Assembly (NCBI GenBank): GCA_934747325.1
Contig: CAKVGW010000001.1
Location: forward strand, 1-64,000
Reading direction: 5' to 3'
Length of the DNA: 64,000 nt
From: an uncultured Candidatus Melainabacteria bacterium
Lineage (GTDB): Bacteria; Cyanobacteriota; Vampirovibrionia; Gastranaerophilales; Gastranaerophilaceae
The notes beneath the pieces were generated by a model. The model ran no database searches. It saw only the letters and a program-made list of their open reading frames with translations, and was not told the origin of the DNA. Positions 1 to 12,800 of this stretch are shown here, piece after piece. Made by a program: the position numbers and the translations under genes. Each line of letters begins with the position of its first letter. The first letter of the stretch is position 1.

Positions 1-48
1 ACACATAGCTAAAAACAAACTTAATGAAATAATACTTTTTCTTGCCAT
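1..48 (-). CDS. Exported protein, N-terminal fragment cut by window edge
   Basis: A minus-strand ATG at 48-46 opens a frame of 16 codons that runs off the left edge. The visible residues (MARKS then IISLSLFLAMC) have two basic residues followed by a hydrophobic run ending in Cys, as in a signal peptide, possibly of a lipoprotein. An AAGGAG-like ribosome binding site lies just upstream at about 54-60. It follows the OmpH/Skp-like gene on the same strand with about 70 bases between, so the two may be co-transcribed. A second OmpH-like protein would be a reasonable guess, but too little is visible to name it. Confidence 0.5.
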   Translation of the reverse strand, partial: MARKSIISLSLFLAMC

Positions 49-121
49 ATCTGTTTCTCCTTTGTTATTTGTACCAACATTATATTACAAAATACTAAAA
101 AGAAACATTTGCTTTGTTACA

Positions 122-556
122 TTATTTAACGTTAATTTCGCTTGTAATGTCTTTTCCGCCGTAAAGAACAACACTTTTTGCAAATACATAATCGTATTTA
201 TCTTTTTGCGCTTTTTTTTCGATTTCTGTTTGAATAGATTTTTCGATGTTACTTAATCTTGTGTTGTAATCTTTTTCCAACGCTTGTTTTTTAGTGTTGA
301 ACTCTCTTGTGTATTTTTCTTCTAATTGTACGAGTTTTGCGCTGTCGGTTTCGTTTGCGATTGCACCTCTTGCGTTAATGATAATTTTATTAAGTTCTTC
401 CATTTTTTTAGAATGTTCTTGCTTAAGCTGTTTAACTTGTGCAGAATTACTTACTAGTTTTTGTAAATCAACGACAGCGATTGAATTCCCTTCTGCAAAT
501 GCGTAATTGCTTGCCAAACCTAAAAATAATAATAATGCTATAAAACTTTTTTTCAT
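122..556 (-). CDS. OmpH/Skp-like periplasmic chaperone family protein
   Basis: 144 residues. Residues 1-21 form a signal peptide (KK, then FIALLLFLGLA, cleavage after AFA). The mature start has the Skp/OmpH strand IAVVDLQKLVSNSAQVKQL, followed by a long Lys/Glu-rich coiled coil at about residues 45-120 and a final strand. Skp-family proteins are trimeric periplasmic holdases for unfolded outer-membrane proteins, which implies a didermic cell. Length is close to the usual 150-170. The start is supported by AAGGAG seven bases upstream. Another exported protein follows directly on the same strand. Family assignment is from pattern only. Confidence 0.75.
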   Translation of the reverse strand: MKKSFIALLLFLGLASNYAFAEGNSIAVVDLQKLVSNSAQVKQLKQEHSKKMEELNKIIINARGAIANETDSAKLVQLEEKYTREFNTKKQALEKDYNTRLSNIEKSIQTEIEKKAQKDKYDYVFAKSVVLYGGKDITSEINVK

Positions 557-708
557 GTTTAACTCCTTTTTTATATTTATAAAAAAAGAGAAAACTTTTT
601 ACATTAGCTTGTTGGACATAGCCGAAAGCTACAAAAACAGTTATAAAAAAGCCGAATTCTTCGTTTTACATTATGGACAGTTGAAAAGATAAAAGTTAAT
701 AAAAAGCT

Positions 709-810
709 GGATTGCTTCAGGCTAATCGCCTTCGCAATGACGGCACGCTAAAAAGTCTGACGCCCGGTCATTGCGAGGAGCAACGATTACAATTGGCGAC
801 GAAGCAATCC
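709..810. repeat. GGATTGCTTC...CATTGCGAG...GAAGCAATCC inverted repeat
   Basis: Begins GGATTGCTTC at 709 and ends GAAGCAATCC at 801-810, with inner complementary parts CGCAATGACGG and GGTCATTGCGAGG. The whole can fold into a long stem-loop. Related copies occur at 48444-48539 and 63561-63597. It is an intergenic dispersed repeat between the OmpH-like gene and fliD. The rest of 557-895 holds nothing I recognise, apart from a short CGGACAATAGTG segment near 851-862 that resembles the end of the inverted-repeat element at 14848-14953. Confidence 0.7.
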
Positions 811-895
811 ATTGTATAAATACATATTTTTTATCAATTTAAATTTTTACCGGACAATAGTGTCGAGGGAGGGGACTCAATATATTAAGCCAACT

Positions 896-3800
896 CTATG
901 TCGTCAAGAACGAACTGTACTGTTGTTGCATTTGCGCAATCAACATATCCATAGATTGGAACTTAGCTTCTAAACGAGCTTTGTACCTGTCAACATCTCG
1001 GTTTGCTTTCGTAATCTTTTTGTCTAAATCTTTAATCTTGTTTGCATAAGAAGTTTCTGTAGACGCGAAATAACCTGATACAGATTTCAAAGTTGATTCA
1101 ACAAGGTCTTCAACTTTTGTGAAAATACCTTTGTTGTTAGCTCCGCCGATAATCAATTCTTTTACAGCATCCTGATCAGCTTCATAAGCCTTTAAGAATT
1201 TGTCTTTGTCAAACGCTAAACTTACAATTGCGCTATTTGTTGTTGCAATATTGTTTCCGCTTGCAGCAGCTACACCGATACCGATTGAATCAAGGTTTCT
1301 GAAAACTGTTGTTCCCATGTCAGAACTTGTCATCAAGTTTCTTAATTGATTTCTGACAAGCTTAAGTGTTGATTCGTTTTTCAAATCACCGTCAGAAGCG
1401 ATTGCTTCATCAACATTTTTCATTAATTCGTTGTAAGAATCCACAACTCCTGAAACTGCGTTTGCAAGAGTTTCTTTGTCACGTTCAACTTTTAAGGTTA
1501 CTGCAGAATCTTTAGTAAGTCCTTTCAAGTTGATTGTCAAACCTTTTATTCTGGTGATGTCGCTTGTAATTGTGTTTGATGTTGCGGTGTAAGTTGTTCC
1601 GTTAATTTTAACCTTAGCATTTTCACCGATTTCTTGAGTGCCGATGTTCAATTTTGAAACTTGTTGTTTTTCAATAGAACCGTCATCTTTTTTCACATCA
1701 ACCGTGCCGGTCGTTGTGAATCCCATAATGTCGGTAAAATTACTTGTACCTGCTTCGATGTTAACTAATGCCGCACCGGTGCTTCTTGATTTGATAACAA
1801 ATTGACCGTCAACGTTATCCCAGAATGCTGTTGCGTTAGCTTCATCACTGGAGTTAATTTGCGCAATTAAACTTGAAAGCGTTGTATTATCATCAATCGT
1901 AAATACTGCATTACCGATTGTGAATGTACCTTTAGTAACATCACCGCGTCTGAATATACCGCTTGCTGTGATAGTAGAATCACCGTTTACACAGTACAAT
2001 TCTCTGGCACTCATAACGTTTCCGTTTTCATCTTTTTGAATACCCGTAATTGCACTAAAGTTACTTGTATCTGTTGTAGAACCGACTTCAACGTTCTTGC
2101 CGTCTTTAGAGTAGATTTTTAAGTAACCGTTTTCGAATGTCAAATCTAAATCCGCGAATGCTGTAGATAATCTTGTTCTCAATTGGTTGAATGTTTCGTC
2201 TGCTTTAATTTGAATCGTAGCTTTTTGACCATCTCTGTAAACAGTTAAAGAACCGTCAGAAATATTCAACATTCCCATTTTTGTAGCACCATCAGCGTAA
2301 TTAGCAACTGAAATTGTTTTTTCAACGATATCAGAAGTTGTAGCTTCTAATACTGTACTGCTTGCAGAATATCCGCCTAAGTCATCTTTATACTGCAAAT
2401 TAATGTTGCCTAACAAGTTTGAAGTAGTTCCGTCTTGCAAGATAGTCATCGTGTCATATCCGCTTTGAATCATAATTTGACCGTCTTTAGACATTGTAGC
2501 TTCCAAACCTAAAGCTCTGAATTTTTCTAATAAACTTCCGAAAGTTTCATCTGCATTAATTTTGATTGTACTCTTTTGACCGTTTACTTCTACGACTAAA
2601 TCGCCTGCAGATTCTAGAGTTTGACCGTTCCAAGGTTTGTTAAATTCGCTTACTAATGTGTCTTCGGTTGCAAAGTTTTCAATAATTGTAGTAGAAGAAG
2701 TTTGTTCTAAACCTTTGTATTCATAAGCTTCTTTGGTGTTTTCGCCGAACAATTTTTCAACAACGTTAGATTGACCTGCCTTAAGTTCACTTTCTTTTAT
2801 GTATTTGAGATAAGCGTCGCCTTTGCCGATAATTGTTAATACAGAGCCGTCAGCACCGTCAACAAGACTTGTTTCTATTCCGAAACTCTTTAATGTGTCC
2901 ATAAATGAACCTAATGTTTCGTCAGAAGAAATCATCGCGGTGTATTTTACGCCGTTGTTGTAAATGTAGTATTCGCCTGTGCTTACGCCCAATTCTGATA
3001 ACAAAGTATCTCTGGATGCGTTAACATCTTTTGTCGTTGTGCTTGTAACATTAAGTGTTTTGCTGTCGTAAGAGTTTGTTTTAATCCAGTTGTTCAAGTC
3101 AATTCCAAGAAGTTCAAGCGCGTTGGAAGCTTTTCCCGTGCCGTCATATTTTTGTAATAAACTGTCGCCCGTATTTTTAATCATCAATTGACCTTTGTCA
3201 TTGATTACGGATTCAAAACCGTAAAGCGCAAGTTCGTTCATCAAAGTTCCTACAGTATCATTTTCTGTAAGCTCAATATTAGTTTTAACTCCGTCTTTTA
3301 CAACTGTAATATAGCCTGCTTCGTAAGTTCCTTCGTTAATATCTGCAAGCTTAGTGTCGCGAGTAATAGCGCGGATTTCATCAGTTGGAATGTCCAAATG
3401 ATTTGATTTGTAGATGTTTACAAAATTCCATTTTTCAAACAATGTGTTAACGATGTTTGAATTATCGCCTGCTAGAGCAGAAGTTGCAAGATATGTGTTG
3501 TTGTAAGCACCAACGGACATTACGCCGTTTTCGTCGAAATCGGCAACCAAACCGTATTTTGCAAGAGTTGACATCAAGTCATTAACTGTCATATCGTCAG
3601 TAATTGTTTCAGTGTTTCTTACACCGCTGTTGTATACGTAGAAAGAACCTGTAGTAATTCCTAAATTGTTTCCGTTTGTATCTTTCAAATCTCTAAGCTT
3701 AGTTGAACCGCTAACTTTTTTGTCTTCATTTTCAGTGTAATTCAAGTTTTTGCTTGTAGAATCGTATCTTGTAGACCAGTTGCCTGAAATATCGAATTTT

Positions 3801-6800
3801 TGTAAGATGTTAGATGCGTTTGCTGTGATTATACCGTCGGTTGTCAAGTAGCTGTTGTTGTTGCCGTCAAAGTATAATTTGCCTTCTTGAGAAATTCCTA
3901 CCGAAATTCCGTATTGAGAAAGTTTTGCAGCCAAAGTTTCTAAAGTATCGTTGATGTCGATATTTAGCGTGCTTCTTGTACCGTCTTGATAAACGTAGAT
4001 TTGACCGGCTGTTATGCCAAGGTTAACTCCTGCAGAGTTTGTTAAATCTTTTAACTTGTCGGACATAGAAATTTTACGTATAACGTCGTTTCTATCAGTC
4101 AAATGACTTGAGGATTGAGTTATTTCGCCTTTTGTCCAATCTAACAGACCTAACCTGTCTAAGATGTTTGAACCGCCGTCAATTTGTTCGAGCGTGCTGT
4201 TTCCAACGCCAAGTACGTTCAATCTGCCGGCATCATCAATATATGAATTGAAACCGTATTGGGCAAGCAGACTTCTGAAGTCGCCAATTGTCTTGATTTT
4301 TGTCATATCAACATTAACTGTGTAAGACTTGCCTTCTTGGATAACTCTTATGTCACCGCCTGTAATGCCGAAATCTGTTAACTTGGAAGCATCAGTCATC
4401 TTGGTGATTGTGTGTTCAACAAGCAATGTAGAAACATTGTGTGTCGTGTCTTCACCATAATTCTTGGTGTAAGTACCCATCAAGAAAGTGCCCAAATCGC
4501 CTGACAAATCGAAGTCGGTGAGAGTTGAACTTGAGATGCTGAAACGTCCGTCTGCGTCAAGTCTTGCGTCAACTCCGTATTCTGCAAGCTTATCTATTAC
4601 ATCGTAGATTGTGTCAGTTTTTGAGAAGTTTAAGGTTACAAACGTATTGCCAGCATCGGAATAAGCGTGCAAAATAAGTCCTGCTTTGCCGAGTGCGTCA
4701 AAGGTAATGCTTTGACCTGTTTTGTCTTGTAAGTTTTCTAATGTAGTTGTGCCTTTTGCAGCAACCGTTGCAACATGGCTCAATGTGTCGGAAGTCCTGT
4801 TGACTGTCACCGTCTTAACGTTAGTTACTACGTTGCTTAATTTTAGTGCTTCTAAGATGTTTGAACCGTTTGCATCTTGTTGCAAATAAGCATTGCCAAC
4901 GCCTGTAATTGTAACGACACCTTGAGAATCCACTGAACCGATTATGCCGTATTGAGAAATTTGTTCAAAGAATTCGTCAAGCGTTTTAGACGCGTCAACC
5001 GAGATTGTAACATAAGTTCCGTCAGTCTTGTGTACGATTAAACTTCCGTTTCCGTTTCTGAAACCGTCGATTGAAGAAATAATCGTGTCGCCTGTCAGTT
5101 TTGCGTTTGTATCTTCGTAAGTTTGCTTGTTAGAATCCGTGTTGACGGTTGTTCCTTCTGTGATTACTGTTGAGTAACTTAAATTGTCACCAAGTTTTAA
5201 TGCTGATTTTAAATCCGCGGAAATTTCAGTGATGTGCGTGTGCTTGTTGCCTGTTAGTGAAATCTTGCCGTCAACGACCTGACCTGATATTCCGTAACCG
5301 GCAAGAGCTGTTAACATGTCATCAACCGTGTCGTCAGCTTTGAAGGTTAAAGTCGTATCTTTGCCATCTTGAGTGAAGCTTACCGTCAATGTTCCGCTAG
5401 CACCCAAATCACCAAGCGTCGTAGATGTTTTCATTGTTTTGGTAAAGCTTTCAACTAACTCGTCAGATGTTGAATTAGCAAGAGTAGTAGACGTTTTTGT
5501 TGTCAAGTAGTCAGCTTGTTTTGTGCTTAGGTTTAGGCGTTTTAGGATGTCATCACAACCATATGTAAATAGAATATTACGATCGACATTTTCTAGGTCG
5601 CTAACACCATTCTCGTCATTTATATAGATTTCCCCGTCGATTACACTTGCGCTTATATCATGACTTGCAAGCCAAGTGAAGATATCTCCGAGTGTATTGT
5701 TATCACTAAATGATTGTAAAGAAAGCTTGGAAAGCAAATCAGGATTTTGATTTTCTGTTGCATCCAAATCAATATTACCGTTTTCGTCCAAGATTATATT
5801 CAAATCCGGAGTTGCAACGCTCAATGTAGCTCCATCCACTCCCAACTCGCCCAGCGTTGTACTGCTTGTAATCGTACCGGTTTTTTCTATCTCAAACGTT
5901 TTGGATGCTGTGTTTGTGCGATTAGCTGTTACGCTTGTTGTGAAAGGATTTTGTCCTGTTATTTTGAAAAGATTTTTAAGGCCTGCTGTTATATCACTGA
6001 TGTATGCATCGCCCTTAGATTCAAATGTGGCTTTTCCATCACTACCAATTTTGCCAAGTATATCAAAAGCAGCTAACTGTGTGAAGATATCATCAACAGT
6101 AGTTGTTGCGTTTATAGATATTGTACTTAGATTGCCATGACCATCATTTACTGTAAATTGACCACTGCTTCTTCCCAATTCGCCCATTGTCGTACTTGTT
6201 TTAACTGTTTCAATCTTGTTGTCTACCAAGACAGAGCTTGTTGTGTTCGCATAAGTCGTTGAGGTTTTAACTGTGTGGCTAGGAGAAATTTTTAAAGTTC
6301 CTTGAATAGAAGTCTCTAAAAAACTTATGTAGTTATCCCCGACAGGTTTAAAAGAGACTCTGCCTTGAGAATCAATGCTACCCTGAATATCATACGCAGC
6401 CAATTGTGTAAACATGTCATCAATTGTTGAAGAAGCTGTGATAGAAATTGTTCTGATTTCACCACTTTGGTTGCTTATTTTGATAACTCCTGAATCGAAG
6501 GCTTTTTGCAATTCTCCTAATGTAACATCGGTCCTGCTAAGCAAAGTTGTTTGTGTTGTATTAATTGCAGTACCTGTAGTGTTGTTATAGTCAGTGCCGT
6601 TACTTGAGATAACCTGAATACCAAATGTTTCAGCTAAATTTCCGCGCAAAATTGCACCGTTATTGCCGTGGAATGTCAAAACTCCATCTACAAATGAAAC
6701 TCCGCCATAAGGTGCAAGCGTATCAATAACATCTTGAACGGTTGAATCAGTGCTCAAGGTTGTATCAAGCAATAATGACCCTGAAGAACTTACAACATTC

Positions 6801-9800
6801 AATTCGTAAGGACTGGTGTGTGATTTGAGGTTGACATCAAATCTAGAAACATTCCAAATGCTTTGGTCAAAACCTGTCATTTTAGAGGCTAGTATAACAT
6901 CAGGCAAGGCCATAAAATCACCACTATTTAGATTTATTATTTCCGAATTTTGTACATTAACAGTAGCGTTACTAGGAAATTTCAAAATAGCAGTATCATA
7001 AGTTGAAGAAACTCCAAATGCGTTCTTGACATTGATAGTTGTATTAGAATTTGAGTTTGTCGGATTGTCAAATCCTGAGTTATCGCCACCGATTAAATAT
7101 GTCGAATCTGTATTTTTAGAAATAGAATTGTTAATATTCAAGGTCACTTTGTAATTGTCTTTATAAGTAAATACACTACCGACAAAAGCTGCATTAATGT
7201 TCGTTGTACCTAAAGAACCATCAAATAAGCAATTTGAGATTGTTGCGGTTTGGTTGTTTGTGTTAAATCCAACATATCCGGCAATCCCGCCTGCATTACT
7301 TCCACCATCAATCGTCATTAGACTCTTGGAAGCGTATATGGTTGCTGAGTTATACAAACATCCGACAATCCCTCCGGCATAACCGCCATTACTCCAATTG
7401 ATATCTCCTTGAGCAGAAGAATTTTTAATAGTTCCACCTTCTAGAAAACCTGCGATGCCACCAAACTCAGCGTTATCAGAGTCGGCGCCATTTAGTGCGA
7501 ATTCGCTGACATGAACATTTTCTACCGTGCCCGATGTTTTCCCAACCAAAGCCCCGGCACAAGCATAAGTCAAGCCACTGGCAATATTAATCGTAAAGTC
7601 TTCTAAATTAACATTTTTTAAAACACTGTTCGGATCAGCATATTGGAATAATCCACCAACATTAGATGTGCTGTTTAAACCTATTGATAATCCGCTGATT
7701 GTGTGATTTTGTCCGTCAAAAGTGCCGCCAAATGTACAACCGCTTTTACCAATCATTTGCCAATTGCTTACGCCTGACATATCAATATCATTGGTTAAGA
7801 CAAAAGTCTTGCCGCTAAAGTCAGTTGATTTAGATAGCGCTGCCAAGTTTACCAAATCTTGCGCTGTAGAAATGCCGATAACAGTGCCTGTTACACCACT
7901 TGCAGTAATAGTACCGTCAATAGGAGTGGTATAAAACTCACCTAACTTTGTAGATGTAGTCGCTGTAATCGTTTCGGTATAAGTTATGCCGGATGCAGAT
8001 GTTATAGTTTTTCCGACGGTGGTAGTCGTTATCGTTTTATTTAATTTTATACCTAATGCGTCTGCTAAGCTGCAGGAAGAAATCACAACTCCGTTTTTTC
8101 CTTCAAAAGATAAAACACCATTTGTGAAAGACGCATTACCGTAACGATTGAGCTCAGTTACCATATCCTGAATTGTAGAATCAGCGCTGAGTGATATATA
8201 TTGTGTGGCATTGGTGTTCGGATTAAACATCTTCAATGAGTAAGGGGTTGAAGAGTTATTTAAACTGATACCACCGGTAGTATTCCACAAATTAGAATCA
8301 AAGATTTCGCTTATATATCTTTGCATTTGTGCTAATGTATTATATATAGAAGAATTTTTTGCATTTACAACCGCATCAGTTTTATCATATATCCAAGGAT
8401 CAACAGTGCTGTTAGTAGGTTTTATTCTGCAGTTTTTATCAAAGTTTATAGTTGTATTAGAGTTATCAGCAAGACCGCTTGCAGGAAATGCGCTATAAAT
8501 AAAAGAATGCGAATTGTCGTATGTTGTGTTATTGCTTAAATTAACCGTAAGATTATAGCTGGATGGCTCTTTGTAAGCAATTACAGAGCCAATAATTGCA
8601 CCTGCTCGTGAAGTATTTAAACTACCCTTACTGATACAATTAGAAATATTGACTATGGAATTGCTATACCCTGCAACAAAGCCTACAATACCTCCTGCGT
8701 TTCCATCAGCACTCTCATTGCTGATACTAACATCTGTATCAATAGCAACAAAACTTGAATTAAAGCTTGTACTACCGACTGCGCCTCCCATGTAACCGGT
8801 CCAATTTCCTGAAATATCACCGTTTGTAGTGCAATTTGCAATTGTACATCCGTATGTTTGACTGGCAATTGCGCCACAAGCAGCATTGGTTCCATTCGCT
8901 ACTATAAATATGTTGTCTACTGTAATATTTTTAATGTTGGTCTCTTTAGCATTAGACGCAACAGCTGCACCTAAAATATTGGTACCTCTATCATTATAGA
9001 GTGTGAAATTAAAATCTGATAACCCAATGTTTTTAATTTCAGCACCGTCTGTGTAATAAAATAATCCTGCACAAGCAGAAGCTCCATTGCCTCGTTCATC
9101 AGCAGTCATTATGAGATCGTGGATAGTGTGTCCTTGTCCGTCAAAAGTGCCGGCAAATCTATAACTGTCACTACCAATCATCTGCCAATTGCGTACGTCA
9201 AACATATCAATATCATTGGTTAGGACAAAAGTCTTACCGCTAAAACTGTTTGATTTAGATAACGCAGCCAAGTTTACCAAATCTTGTGCGGTAGAAATAC
9301 CGATAATCGTGCCTGTTACACCGTCAGCAGTTATTGTGCCGTCGATTTTCAAGGTGTTCACAATGTCACCAAGTTTTGTTGTTAGTGTTGCTGTTTCATG
9401 TGAAGTATACGTAATAGCAACCGTTGAAGTCATCGTCGCGCCGACTGTTACTGTTGTTTTGCCGGAGCTTGCAACATAAATTCCGAGTGCTTCTGCCAAA
9501 GGCCCTGTTATATAATTTCCGTCAGTACCTGTAAATGTCAAAACTCCATCGGTAGACAAATTTGCATTGCCATAGTTGGAAAGCTTGCTAATCAAAGTTT
9601 CCATCGTGTCACTACTGTCAAATATAATAGGAGTAATCACAGAACCGTTTTTATCCATCACAAGCAATGAATTAGAGGCTTGAGCTCTTAATGTGCCGTT
9701 ACTGTTCCAAAGCACGTTACTAAAACCGTGAGTTCTAGCGTAAACAGCTGAGAAAGTGCCGGTAGACACGTCTTTTTCATTGTATTTGAACAAACTTGAA

Positions 9801-12800
9801 TCAGAATTGAAGTTCCCATTTTTGTAATAGTTACCAATATTAACAGCTCCGGTAACACCTTCTCCGCTAACAGACATTGTGCCATTATATAAAACGCTAT
9901 CAGCATTAATAGTATGAACACTGTTTTTGGAGCTGGTATTGCTACCGCCACCTATATAACTTACATAACCTCTATTTGCGCTGAGATTAGCTTTCACATA
10001 GCAGTGATCAACGTTTATTGTGCAACCGGTTGTTGAGAATGAAGATTCATCGTAAATACCAAACAATCCGTTGACAGTAGTATTATCAGCAACACGATTA
10101 GTGCTTATAAAACCGGTTACCGCACAATTGCTGATATTGACGGTAGAGTCAAATTTTCCTTGATATCCCAAAATACCTGAAGCAATAAAGAAATTTCCGA
10201 TTGCCTCGACGTTAGCAGAAGAATTGATAATTTCCGAATTACCACCGTCAAGTGCACCTACAATGCCTGAAAAAACATAATCACCACTACTGCTATTATT
10301 AATTGTAATATCAGTAGAACAGTTTCTGATAGTTGTGTCCGCAATTAATTGTACCAATCCGCTCAATGAGCAATTATGAGCAGTTGATGTTTTTACTTGC
10401 ACATTGGAAATTCTAGAATAATCTGCATAAAAAGACAAAAAACCGGTACTCGCATATGTGTCAGCTTGTTCTATTACAAGATTCTTAACTGTTGCGTCGT
10501 GTAAAGCCCCGAATAGACCGGATGAGGTATTACCATTGCTATTTGTTAGCTGAAGATTGCTAATTGTATGATTTTGACCATCGAAAGTTCCGGAGAATCT
10601 ATCATCGAATTTTTGATATTGTGACCAATCATCTATGCTGATCATATCAATATCGCCGGTCAAAACAAAAGTCTTTCCGGACATAGTATTACCGGCATGG
10701 ATAAGTTTTGCCAAATTAACCATGTCATCAGCAGTAGATATGCCGATAATCGTACCAGTTACACCGTCTGCAGTGATTGTACCGTCTATTTTGTAGCCTG
10801 TTATGTCGCTGATTTTTGTAGTCAAAGACGCTGCAACCGTACTTGTATAAGTAACCGCTGCTGTAGACATTATTGATGCACCAACCGTTTTTGTTGTGGT
10901 GATGGTTTGAGTTGCGATACCGAGAGCGTCAGCAATACCTCCTGAAATGATATTTCCTTCAGGAGAAGTTAATTTAATCACACCATCATGAATATCTGCG
11001 TCAATACCGTATTCGCCAAGTTGTTGGAACAAGTTGCCAAATGTCGTTGTATTATCTACTGAGATTGTGCCTAAAACATTGCCGTTTTTATCTGTAATCG
11101 TAGAAGTTACGGTTCCTTTTGTTACAGTTGTAGTTCCTGAGGTTGTAACTGTTGTATCTTGCGGTATAGATATAAAATCACCAAGCAACATATCTTCCGT
11201 AGCTTTTACATCTTGAGTATAAGTTACAGCAATAGTCGAAGTTACAGTCGTGCCGACCGTCATCGTACGGTTTTCTCCGGCTGCTGTAGCAATACCGAGT
11301 TTATCAGCCAAAGTGCCTGCGATATAGTTTCCGCTCGGTGAGTACAAACTGATTACGCCATTATTGATTGAGCCGACAATGTCATAAGCTTTCAAATTAT
11401 TAAAGAAATCTTCAATTGTCGTTGATGCATCAGTAATTGTAAATGATGCAAGCAATTGATCGTTTTTATCATAAATGCTGAAAACATTATCAGGGTCGGC
11501 AACACCGAGTTCGCCCATTGTTGTTGCTAAATCCGCATTCAATGTTGCAGTATGTTTAACTTGTGCAGTTGACATTTGGGTTGTGCTTACAACCTCCGTA
11601 ACTGTTTGAGTTGTCAAGCCGAAAGCTGTTGGAAGTGCGCCTTGAATATATTTGCCTTCCGCAGAATCAAGCTTAATCACGCCGTTTGCAATTATGCCGT
11701 CAATGCCGTTCGCCTTCAAACCGTCTAAAAAGTCGCCGATTGTCGCGGTTGTGTTAAGTGTAACTGTGGTAGTAGCTTCGCCCAACGAATTGTAAATTGT
11801 ATATGAAGCAGTATCGTTTGTTATACCTAAGTCGCTTAATTTGGTATTTCTATCAGCATAAACATTTTCCGTTACATAGAGTTTTTCGCCAGTAGCTGAT
11901 ACAGAAGAAGTATGCGTATAAGAAGTTATACCAAGAGCTTGCGCCACAGAGCCCGTAAGTGTTCCGCCTTCTACTGAAAGTCTGCCTGTATGGTCTAAAG
12001 AGGCTGTTCCGCCGTTTTCGTAAATAGCGTTAATCAATTCGTTAAGTGTAGTTGAAGCAGAAACCTCAATATCTTTATTATTGAATTTTAAATTGTAGCC
12101 GTCTTTAACCTTGTCCAAAGTTCCAAGAGTAGAGAAAATGCTACCCAAAGTTGTTTCACCAGTAACAGCAGCAACTGTTGTCACAGTCATAATTGAGCCC
12201 AGTGCGTAAGAATTCTTATTAGAAGTTGACAAGCCCATAGAAGCTTCCAACGTAGCGTTTCCGATATAGCCGTTATTAATTGTTAAGAAGCCGTCTTTTA
12301 AGCTTGCAGAAATACCTGTTTGGTTGTTGATGAAGTCCATCAAGTTGCCAATTGTTGTTCCTTCTCCGACAACTGTCGTAGCAGCAACGCTTCCATCACT
12401 ATTATAAATGGTCACTGTTCTATCGGCTTCTGACATAGTATCAGAAATTCCGTAATCCTTAAGCAATGTGTCGCGCGTAGCGTCAACAGTAATTGTGTCA
12501 GAAACGTAAAGTTCTGATGATGTAACGTACTTGCCTGAAATTGTTGTCGTTAAATCAAGAACAGTTGCCAAATCTGAAGTTCCGCCTGTAATCGTAGCGT
12601 TTTCAATAGTTAATCTTGAAGTGTCTTCATTAAAGCTTGAGCCGATGCCCGCATCTTTAAGTTGACTCATCAAGTCAGAAATCGTCATTGTTGTAGTCAG
12701 ATTAATTGTTCTGCTTTCGCCTCTAACGTCAAAAGTTGCCGTACCGTCTGCAGAAAGTCCGAGTTTATCTAAAGTCGTGTTCTTAGTTGCATTTATAGTA

